Below, one piece after another: positions 54,662 through 64,000 of a DNA stretch of 64,000 nucleotides. The notes beneath the pieces were generated by a model. The model was not told the DNA's origin, ran no database searches, and saw nothing but the letters and a program-made list of their open reading frames with translations. The first letter of the stretch is position 1. Each line of letters opens with the position of its first letter. Location of the stretch: positions 5,022,001 through 5,086,000 of the forward strand of contig NZ_CP114413.1 of the NCBI RefSeq assembly GCF_027270315.1, in the 5' to 3' direction. The stretch comes from Streptomyces cinnabarinus. Its GTDB lineage: Bacteria > Actinomycetota > Actinomycetes > Streptomycetales > Streptomycetaceae. A program made the position numbers and the translations under genes.

Positions 54662-56082
54662 CCCTCCTCCCCGCCGCCCTTCCCGCGCGCCGCGGCCCAC
54701 CCCTCCAGGGCCGCGGCACAGGCATGGTCCAGATGCCGCAGCCCGCCCAGCTCCAGCCGCACCTCACGGTCCCGGGGCAGCGCCTCCAACGCGTCGAGCA
54801 GTTTCGGCAGCCGCAGGAACGTCGCATGCCCCAGCACCCGTACGACCATCCCGGCGTCCCCGCGGTCCTCGGTCTCCACATGCACATGGCTCGCGTCCCA
54901 CGCCGTCTTCGCCACGGCCAGCGCCAGCCCCAGCAACACCCCCTCGAACAGATTCCCCAGCACGATCGCCCCCGCCGTCACCACCAGCACGACCACCTCG
55001 CCCCGATGCCCCCGCCACAGCGCCGCCACCTCCCGCACCGGCACGAGCTTGCAGCCCGCGTGCACCAGCAGCCCGGCCAGCGCGGCCACCGGAATCACCC
55101 CGAGCACCCCCGGCAGCAGGGCCGTGAACACCAGCAGCCACACCCCGTGCAGCACCCGGGAGGCCTTGGTCCGCGCCCCGGCCTGCACATTCGCCGCACT
55201 CCGCACGATCACCGCCGTCATCGGCAGCGCCCCGAGCACCCCGCACACCGCGTTCCCGGCGCCCTGCGCCATCAACTCCCGGTCGTAGTCGGTCCGCCGC
55301 CCGTGGTGCAGCCGGTCCACCGCCGCCGCGCTGAACAACGACTCCGCCGACGCGATCAGCGCGAACGCCACCACGGTCCCGATCACCCCCACTTCCGTCA
55401 GCCGCCCGAAATCCGCCGCCTCGGGCACCCGCACCGACTCCAGCAGCCCCCGCACCTCGACCCGCCGCACCTCCAGGTCGAACACCCCGGTCACCGCCGC
55501 CGCCAAAGCCACCGCCACCAAGGGCGCCGGCACCAGCCGAGCCCCCCGCCGCCACCGCGGCCACAGCAGCAGTACGGCCACGGTGGCGGCCCCCACTGAC
55601 AACGCCACCGGATCCACCCGCCCCGGCAGCGACACCAGCCCGGCGAGTTTCCCGAGCCCGTCGGCGGGAGCCGCCGCGTCCCCGAGCGTGTAGACCTGCC
55701 CGGCGACCAGCACCAGTCCGATCCCGGCGAGCATCCCCTGCACCACGGCCACGGACACGGCCCGGAACCACCGCCCGAGCCGCAGCGCCCCCAGCCCGAG
55801 CTGCACCAGCCCCGCCCCGAGGACCAGCACCCCGAGGACCTCGATCCCATGGGCCCGCACGGCCTCGTACACCAGCACGGTCAGCCCCGCCGCGGGCCCG
55901 CTGACCTGCAGGCTGCTGCCGGGCAGCGCCCCGGCGACCAGCCCGCCGACGATCCCGGTCACCAGCCCCAGCTCGGCGGGCACACCGGAGGCCACGGCCA
56001 CGCCCACGCACAGCGGCAGAGCCACGAGGAACACGACGAGAGAAGCGAACAGATCGGCCTTGCCTACGCCACGGCGCATCAC
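54625..56082 (-). CDS. SulP-family anion transporter with STAS-like tail
   Basis: The 485-residue protein has about 10-12 membrane segments and SulP signatures (GLVTGIVGGLVAGALPGSSL then QVSGPAAGLTVLVYEAV; LVAGQVYTLGD) and a C-terminal STAS-like domain (residues about 395-470). Such proteins carry sulfate, bicarbonate or other anions. The GTG at 56082 has GGAGG seven nt before it. The ATG three nt further is an alternative. Substrate cannot be told from sequence. Confidence 0.88.
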   Translation of the reverse strand: MMRRGVGKADLFASLVVFLVALPLCVGVAVASGVPAELGLVTGIVGGLVAGALPGSSLQVSGPAAGLTVLVYEAVRAHGIEVLGVLVLGAGLVQLGLGALRLGRWFRAVSVAVVQGMLAGIGLVLVAGQVYTLGDAAAPADGLGKLAGLVSLPGRVDPVALSVGAATVAVLLLWPRWRRGARLVPAPLVAVALAAAVTGVFDLEVRRVEVRGLLESVRVPEAADFGRLTEVGVIGTVVAFALIASAESLFSAAAVDRLHHGRRTDYDRELMAQGAGNAVCGVLGALPMTAVIVRSAANVQAGARTKASRVLHGVWLLVFTALLPGVLGVIPVAALAGLLVHAGCKLVPVREVAALWRGHRGEVVVLVVTAGAIVLGNLFEGVLLGLALAVAKTAWDASHVHVETEDRGDAGMVVRVLGHATFLRLPKLLDALEALPRDREVRLELGGLRHLDHACAAALEGWAAARGKGGGEEGYGLVATRRSTS

Positions 56083-56318
56083 AACGGCACCTCCGGTTGC
56101 GAAAGGGAGATGCGCGGGCGCCGCACCGGGGGAGGGAACGGCGAACTGAAACCCATTGTCAGGAACAAAGGGCCACTCCCGCATCACCTTCCGGCGACTC
56201 TCCGAAGCCGACGGAGGCGTACAAAGCGGACCACCTGACTCCGATCACTCCTCCGTGCGCCTGCGCCGTCCGGTGCAACCACTTGACGGCACCCCTCGCC
56301 CGGGTGGTTAATCAGCAC

Positions 56319-57140
56319 ATGATGAATATCAGCTCCGGCCCGCCACTCATGGGAACGCCTCCAAACATGGATAAATCGCCCGCCGTCCGCGCCGAGGGCC
56401 TCACCGTCGCCCGCGGCCCCCGCACCGTCCTGCGCGGCATCGACTTCACCGTCCCCCGCGGCCAGATCACCGGCCTCCTCGGCCCCTCCGGCTGCGGCAA
56501 ATCAACCCTCATGCGCTCCATCGTCGGCACCCAGGCCAAGGTCACCGGCACCCTCGACGTCCTCGGCCACCCCGCCGGCCACCCCGAACTGCGCACCCGC
56601 ATCGGATACGTCACCCAAGCCCCCTCCGTCTACGACGACCTGACGGTCCGCCAGAACCTCGACTACTTCGCGGCGATCCTCACCCCGGGCCACGGCGCCG
56701 CCGACCAGCGCCACGAGAACGTCGCCCGCGCCATCCAGGACGTCGACCTCACCAGCCACGCCGACGCCCTCGCCGGCAACCTCTCCGGCGGCCAGCGCAA
56801 CCGCGTCTCCCTCGCCGTCGCCCTCCTCGGCACCCCCGAACTCCTGGTCCTCGACGAACCCACCGTCGGCCTCGACCCCGTCCTGCGCCGCGACCTGTGG
56901 AACCTCTTCCACGACATCGCCGCCCGCCGCGGCGCCACCCTGCTCATCTCCTCCCACGTCATGGACGAGGCCGAGCGCTGCCACCGCCTCCTCCTCATGC
57001 GCGAGGGCCAGATCCTCGCCGACGACACCCCCGACGCCCTGCGCACCAGTACCGACTCCGAGACCGTCGAGGCGGCCTTCCTGCACCTGGTGGACGAGGC
57101 GGTCGCGGCCGCCGCCCGCGAGAAAGAGACCACCCGATGA
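56319..57140 (+). CDS. ABC exporter ATP-binding protein
   Basis: The 273-residue ATPase has Walker A GPSGCGKSTLM, Q-loop VTQAPSVYDDLTVRQNLDYF, signature LSGGQRNRVSLA, Walker B LLVLDEPTVGLDP and the H-switch SSHVMDEAERC. It belongs to the drug or nodulation-type ABC-2 exporter class. The start is uncertain: ATG at 56319, 56322, 56349 or 56367 are all in frame; the core begins near the last. It overlaps the permease start as ATGA. Confidence 0.88.
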   Translation: MMNISSGPPLMGTPPNMDKSPAVRAEGLTVARGPRTVLRGIDFTVPRGQITGLLGPSGCGKSTLMRSIVGTQAKVTGTLDVLGHPAGHPELRTRIGYVTQAPSVYDDLTVRQNLDYFAAILTPGHGAADQRHENVARAIQDVDLTSHADALAGNLSGGQRNRVSLAVALLGTPELLVLDEPTVGLDPVLRRDLWNLFHDIAARRGATLLISSHVMDEAERCHRLLLMREGQILADDTPDALRTSTDSETVEAAFLHLVDEAVAAAAREKETTR

Positions 57141-57937
57141 GCACCACGACCCACCCCACCGGCACACCCGCCACGGCCGGCCCCACCCCGACCAGCGCCC
57201 TGAACCTGTACCGCACCACCGCCACCGCCGCCCGAGTCCTGCGCCAGCTCCGCCACGACCCGCGCAGCATCGCGCTGATGGTCCTCGTCCCGTGCGTGAT
57301 GCTCTTCCTGCTGCGCTACGTCTTCGACGGCAACCCGCAGACCTTCGACAACATCGGCGCATCACTGCTCGGGATCTTCCCGCTGATCACGATGTTCCTG
57401 GTCACCTCCATCGCCACCTTGCGCGAACGCACCTCGGGCACCCTCGAACGCCTCCTCGCCATGCCCCTCGGCAAAGGCGACCTGATCGCCGGCTACGCCC
57501 TCGCCTTCGGCACCATCGCGATCATCCAGTCCGCCCTCGCCACCGCCCTCGCCCTGTGGGGCCTGGGTCTGGACGTCACCGGCAGCCCCTGGCTGCTCCT
57601 CCTGGTCGCGCTCCTCGACGCCCTCCTCGGCACCGCGCTCGGCCTCTTCGTCTCCGCCTTCGCGGCCTCCGAATTCCAGGCCGTCCAGTTCATGCCGGCC
57701 GTGATCTTCCCTCAGCTCCTCCTCTGCGGACTGTTCACCCCGCGCGACACCATGCACCCCGTCCTGGAGGCCATCTCCAACGTCCTCCCCATGTCCTACG
57801 CCGTCGACGGCATGAACGAAGTTCTCAAGCACACCGACATGACAGCCGCCTTCGTCCGCGACGCCCTGATCGTCGCCGGCTGCGCCCTCCTCGTCCTCGC
57901 CCTCGGCGCCGCCACCCTGCGCCGCCGCACCGCCTGA
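57137..57937 (+). CDS. ABC-2 exporter permease
   Basis: The 266-residue membrane protein of the ABC-2 class has six membrane segments, an early FDGNPQTFDNIG loop and the RERTSGTLERLLAMPLGKGDLI element typical of such permeases. Translation is coupled to the ATPase gene by ATGA overlap. Together they form an exporter of unknown substrate. Confidence 0.88.
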   Translation: MSTTTHPTGTPATAGPTPTSALNLYRTTATAARVLRQLRHDPRSIALMVLVPCVMLFLLRYVFDGNPQTFDNIGASLLGIFPLITMFLVTSIATLRERTSGTLERLLAMPLGKGDLIAGYALAFGTIAIIQSALATALALWGLGLDVTGSPWLLLLVALLDALLGTALGLFVSAFAASEFQAVQFMPAVIFPQLLLCGLFTPRDTMHPVLEAISNVLPMSYAVDGMNEVLKHTDMTAAFVRDALIVAGCALLVLALGAATLRRRTA

Positions 57938-58038
57938 CCTCCGAGCCCACGTCCCGCCCACCGGACACCCCACCCGCACTCAAGCCCCCGATGGGAGGAT
58001 GAACACCGGACGACGAACACCCGGAGGGCACCCCCGCC

Positions 58039-58851
58039 ATGACTCAGAAAGTCGCAGTCCTCGGCACCGGCAAGATCGGCGAAGCCCTGCTCAGCGGAAT
58101 GATCCGAGCAGGCTGGGGCCCGGCCGACCTCCTGGTCACCGCCCGCCGCCCGGAGCGTGCCGAGGAACTCCGCAAGCGCTACGGAGTCACCCCGGTCAGC
58201 AACCCCGAGGCCGCCAAGACCGCCGACACCCTGATCCTCACGGTCAAACCGCAGGACATGGGCACCCTCCTCGACGAACTCGCCCCGCACGTCCCCGCCG
58301 ACCGCCTGGTCATCAGCGGCGCCGCGGGCATCCCCACCTCTTACTTCGAGGAGCGCCTCACCGCGGGCACCCCCGTCGTCCGCGTCATGACGAACACACC
58401 CGCCCTCGTCGACGAGGCCATGTCCGTCATCTCCTCCGGCAGCCACGCCACCGAGGCCCACCTCGCCCACACCGAGGAGATCTTCGGCGCCGTCGGCAAG
58501 ACCCTTCGCGTCCCCGAGTCCCAGCAGGACGCCTGCACCGCTCTCTCCGGCTCGGGCCCGGCGTACTTCTTCTATCTGGTCGAAGCCATGACCGACGCCG
58601 GCATCCTGCTCGGCCTGCCCCGCGACAAGGCGCACGATCTGATCGTCCAGTCCGCGATCGGCGCCGCGACGATGCTCCGCGACAGCGGCGAGCACCCCGT
58701 CAAGCTCCGCGAGAACGTCACCTCACCGGCCGGCACCACCATCAACGCCATCCGCGAGCTGGAGAACCACGGCGTACGAGCCGCCCTCATCGCCGCCCTC
58801 GAAGCCGCCCGCGACCGCAGCCGCGAGCTGGCCTCCGGCAACAACAGCTGA
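58039..58851 (+). CDS. proC: Pyrroline-5-carboxylate reductase
   Basis: The 270-residue enzyme makes proline in the last step of its synthesis. It shows the Rossmann motif VAVLGTGKIGEALLSGMI, VKPQDM, PNTPAL-type RVMTNTPALVDEAM and the C-terminal signature ALSGSGPAYFFYLVEAMTDAG. ATG at 58039 with GGAGGG 12 nt upstream. Followed by a perfect terminator. Confidence 0.96.
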   Translation: MTQKVAVLGTGKIGEALLSGMIRAGWGPADLLVTARRPERAEELRKRYGVTPVSNPEAAKTADTLILTVKPQDMGTLLDELAPHVPADRLVISGAAGIPTSYFEERLTAGTPVVRVMTNTPALVDEAMSVISSGSHATEAHLAHTEEIFGAVGKTLRVPESQQDACTALSGSGPAYFFYLVEAMTDAGILLGLPRDKAHDLIVQSAIGAATMLRDSGEHPVKLRENVTSPAGTTINAIRELENHGVRAALIAALEAARDRSRELASGNNS

Positions 58852-58856
58852 CACCC

Positions 58857-58881
58857 GGCCGCCCCTGACCCAGGGGCGGCC
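58857..58881 (+). terminator. proC terminator
   Basis: GGCCGCCCCTG (58857-58867) pairs perfectly with CAGGGGCGGCC (58871-58881) across ACC. Convergent with trpS; no T-run. Confidence 0.8.
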
Positions 58882-58904
58882 CAGCACTCGGCCTCCGACC
58901 GCCG

Positions 58905-59924
58905 CTAAGCGGTCACCCCGATATCCGCTGCCGCGGGCAGCAGCCCGATCGCCCGATACGCGGCATCCACAGTCGGCCGCGCCATCGCCCGAGCCCGCTC
59001 CGCTCCATCCCGCAGCACCCCCTCCACATGGCCAGGATCAGCACACAGCTCCCTGTGCCGCTCCTGCACCGGCCTCAGAACCTCCACCACGGCGTCCGCG
59101 GTGTCCTTCTTCAAAGCGCCATACGACTCATATACACCGCTCAGGTCCTCGGGGTTCCCATCCGTGCACGCCGCGAGAATCTCCAGCAGATTCGCGAGCC
59201 CAGGCCGCCCCTCCCGGTCGTAGACGACCTCCCGCCCGCTGTCGGTGACAGCCCGCATCACCTTCCTGCGCACCACGTCCGGCTCATCCAGCAGGTAGAC
59301 GATCCCCGGCCCGACGTCATCGCTCTTCCCCATCTTCGACGTCGGCTCCTGGAGGTTCATCACCCGCGCCGCCACCGCCGGGTGCGTGGCCCGCGGAACG
59401 ACGAACGTGCTGCCGTACCGCTGGTTGAACCGCACCGCGAGATCCCGCGTCAGCTCCACATGCTGCGCCTGATCGTCCCCGACCGGCACCTCATCACTGC
59501 CGTACGCCAGGATGTCCGCCGCCATCAGCACCGGATAGGTGAGCAGCGACAGCCGCACACTCCCACCGCGCTCCCGCTCCCGCCCGGCCTTCTCCTTGTA
59601 CTGGATCATCCGCCGCATCTCGCCGTCGGTGGCCACACACTCCAGCAGATACGACAGCCGCGCGTGCTCGTCCACATGGTTCTGTACGAACACGGTGCAC
59701 AGCGCCGGATCCAGCCCGGCCGCGAGCAACAGCGTCGCCGCCTGCCGGCTGAGCCTGCGCACTCGCGCCGGATCGTGCTCCACGGTGAGCGCATGCAGAT
59801 CCACGATGCAGAACAGCGCGTCGGCCCGGTGCTGGTCGACGTCCGCCCACCGCCGCATGGCTCCCAGGTAGTTCCCCAGCGTCAGGTGCCCGGTCGGCTT
59901 GACCCCACTGAAGACCCGCGTCAT
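58905..59924 (-). CDS. trpS: Auxiliary tryptophanyl-tRNA synthetase
   Basis: The 339-residue class I synthetase charges tRNA-Trp. GVKPTGHLTLGNYLGAM (HIGH region), DLHALTV, GDDQAQHVELTRDLA and SKMGKSD (KMSKS region) are intact. In Streptomyces coelicolor a second TrpRS of this kind is indolmycin-resistant and controlled by a ribosome-mediated attenuator; a Trp-Trp leader peptide and alternative hairpins are seen just upstream here. The ATG at 59924 has GGAGG 9-10 nt upstream. Whether it is the resistant type cannot be read from sequence alone, but location and leader match. Confidence 0.93.
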   Translation of the reverse strand: MTRVFSGVKPTGHLTLGNYLGAMRRWADVDQHRADALFCIVDLHALTVEHDPARVRRLSRQAATLLLAAGLDPALCTVFVQNHVDEHARLSYLLECVATDGEMRRMIQYKEKAGRERERGGSVRLSLLTYPVLMAADILAYGSDEVPVGDDQAQHVELTRDLAVRFNQRYGSTFVVPRATHPAVAARVMNLQEPTSKMGKSDDVGPGIVYLLDEPDVVRRKVMRAVTDSGREVVYDREGRPGLANLLEILAACTDGNPEDLSGVYESYGALKKDTADAVVEVLRPVQERHRELCADPGHVEGVLRDGAERARAMARPTVDAAYRAIGLLPAAADIGVTA

Positions 59925-59994
59925 CTCTCTCCACCTCCTGGTCGAGGCCGCCGTCCCGGCCGGCCGACCCTCTGGAGCTCCGGAGGGAGATACG

Positions 59995-60058
59995 AAAACG
60001 GCCGCCGAGGCGGCGGCCGTTGAGTACATACGTGAGTACGGCCGCCCGTCAGGCGGCC
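59995..60058 (-). promoter_or_regulatory. Ribosome-mediated Trp attenuator of trpS
   Basis: Four complementary seven-nt segments follow in order: GGCCGCC (60058-60052), GGCGGCC (60046-60040), GGCCGCC (60018-60012), GGCGGCC (60006-60000). 1:2 and 3:4 or 2:3 can pair. The 3:4 hairpin is an 11-bp stem (60021-60011 with 60007-59997) followed by TTTT, a terminator. Segment 1 overlaps the two codons after the Trp codons, so a stalled ribosome would free segment 2 and prevent termination. Confidence 0.88.
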
Positions 60059-60090
60059 CACCACAGCTGGGTGCACGTACGCGTTGTCAT
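60049..60090 (-). CDS. Trp leader peptide of the trpS attenuator
   Basis: A 13-codon reading, MTTRTCTQLWWAA, contains tandem Trp codons (60063-60058) just before its stop. It lies in the leader of trpS, and TACCCT (60103-60098) seven nt upstream of the ATG suggests a leaderless start. Low charged tRNA-Trp would stall the ribosome at W-W. Confidence 0.88.
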   Translation of the reverse strand: MTTRTCTQLWWAA

Positions 60091-60131
60091 GCGGGCCAGG
60101 GTACGCCTCCAGGGAGCTCTCCGGGCTCGGG

Positions 60132-60160
60132 TTGACACTCCTCGACGTGGTCCGTAGTGT
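60132..60160 (+). promoter_or_regulatory. rRNA operon promoter P1
   Basis: TTGACA (60132-60137) and TAGTGT (60155-60160) have a 17-bp spacer, a near-ideal vegetative promoter. It lies within 42 nt of the divergent trpS leader start. Confidence 0.8.
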
Positions 60161-60324
60161 TCTCCGAGTTGTCCGACGTGAGCGCCGACTCCGGTCGGTC
60201 CCCGGACAGCCATTCCGCAAGAACCAGCCAACACCTCGACGACAGTCGTTCCGTCTGCCGTCGTGTCATTGGCATGCGTATTTGCGAAATGAGGAATCCA
60301 CGTTCGAAAGGACGCGGCCCCCGA

Positions 60325-60354
60325 TTAGCTCGGGAGCCGGGAATCCGCTAAAGT
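60325..60354 (+). promoter_or_regulatory. Candidate rRNA operon promoter P2
   Basis: TTAGCT (60325-60330) and TAAAGT (60349-60354), spacer 18 bp. Followed at the 3' side by CTCACTCGTCGGAAC, partly like the later promoters. Confidence 0.5.
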
Positions 60355-60423
60355 CTCACTCGTCGGAACGGCCCGCAACGGCCGGGAAGACAACTCCCGC
60401 TGACTGGGAATCAGGCCCGAAAG

Positions 60424-60441
60424 GATCTGATAGAGTCGGAA
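60424..60441 (+). promoter_or_regulatory. Candidate rRNA operon promoter P3
   Basis: GATCTGATAGAGTCGGAA contains a TAGAGT -10 (60431-60436). The same 18 nt recur exactly 80 nt later, which marks tandem promoters typical of Streptomyces rRNA leaders. Confidence 0.65.
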
Positions 60442-60503
60442 CCGCCGGAAAGGGAAACGCGAGAGCGAGAACCTGGAAAGCACCGAGGAAATCGGATCGG
60501 AAA

Positions 60504-60521
60504 GATCTGATAGAGTCGGAA
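60504..60521 (+). promoter_or_regulatory. Candidate rRNA operon promoter P4
   Basis: Second copy of GATCTGATAGAGTCGGAA with TAGAGT at 60511-60516. Closest promoter to the 16S gene. Confidence 0.65.
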
Positions 60522-60762
60522 ACGCAAGACCGAAGGGAAGCCCGGAGGAAAGCCCGAGAGGGTGAGTACAAAGGAAGCGACCGTTCCTTGAGAACTCAAC
60601 AGCGTGCCAAAAATCAACGCCAGATATGTTGATACCCCGTCTCCGGTCATCATGATCGGGACGAGGTTCCTTTGAAATAACACAGCGAGGACGCTGTGAA
60701 CGGTCGGATCATTCCTCCGACCGTTCCGCTCTCGTGGTGTCGTCCCGATTACGGGAAAACAT

Positions 60763-64000
<3,238 letters not shown>

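Larger units (their letters stand above)
60161..60762 (+). other. rRNA operon leader with antitermination and processing elements
   Basis: The 600-nt leader has, besides the promoters, a boxA-like TTGAGAACTCAACAGCGTG (60588-60606) and two hairpins, CACAGCG-AGGA-CGCTGTG (60681-60698) and AACGGTCGG-N9-CCGACCGTT (60699-60725), just before the 16S start. These are the usual antitermination and RNase-processing signals. No protein-coding gene is seen. Confidence 0.75.

Overview
The window is chromosomal DNA of a Streptomyces or very close relative. It has very high G+C with strong third-position G/C bias, frequent GTG starts, many start/stop overlaps, and a gene set and order that I recall from the Streptomyces core chromosome: nuoD2, panC-nadB-nadC-coaX, lsr2, clpC, sigE-cseA-cseB-cseC, mutY, disA, radA, ilvD, proC, an auxiliary trpS and an rRNA operon. 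I see no prophage, transposase, integrase, tRNA gene or CRISPR array. Species cannot be fixed from this reading.

Layout, left to right. 1-11.8 kb: a truncated MprF/LysX-type lipid aminoacyltransferase, a coiled-coil membrane protein, two PH-domain membrane proteins, an orphan complex I subunit (nuoD2) overlapping a MidA/NDUFAF7-type methyltransferase, a NarL-type two-component pair, an ArsR regulator with its own palindrome, and a PLP lyase. 11.9-17.4 kb: a tightly coupled cofactor operon (DUF2520 protein, panC, nadB, nadC, coaX) feeding CoA and NAD synthesis. 17.5-24.4 kb: small and regulatory genes, lsr2, an SCO3374-like protein, clpC with a ClgR box, and a secreted HAD acid phosphatase. 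24.5-30.8 kb: two tandem paralogous NACHT-LRR NTPases of about 1040 residues, the best candidate here for an incompletely described defence or signalling system. 31-34 kb: an M23 peptidase and a tetR/MFS pair with two operator copies. 34-37.5 kb: the SigE cell-envelope stress operon. 37.7-44.4 kb: mutY, a secreted or anchored protein, disA and radA (DNA integrity and c-di-AMP), and a sigma-like/zinc-finger/TM/BACON fusion followed by a MITE-like inverted repeat. 44.5-54.7 kb: a Cys-rich protein, a Ppx/GppA phosphatase, an isomerase, a TetR regulator, ilvD, a Ser/Thr kinase with a PQQ propeller, three tandem SH3-like mini-proteins and a methyltransferase. 54.6-60.1 kb: a SulP transporter, an ABC exporter, proC, and trpS with a leader peptide and attenuator. 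60.1-64 kb: an rRNA operon with several promoters, complete 16S, a spacer without tRNA, and the first part of 23S.

Themes: envelope maintenance recurs (mprF, sigE-cse, M23, SH3 proteins, DisA). Cofactor and amino-acid synthesis is grouped (pan/nad/coaX, ilvD, proC). Regulation is often readable in the DNA: palindromic operators beside tetR and arsR, a ClgR box, a perfect DnaA box, a Trp attenuator, and about ten start codons placed 6-7 nt after a TANNNT hexamer, the mark of leaderless mRNAs. Coordinates of starts were chosen from Shine-Dalgarno spacing, family alignment or leaderless signatures, and ambiguous ones are flagged.
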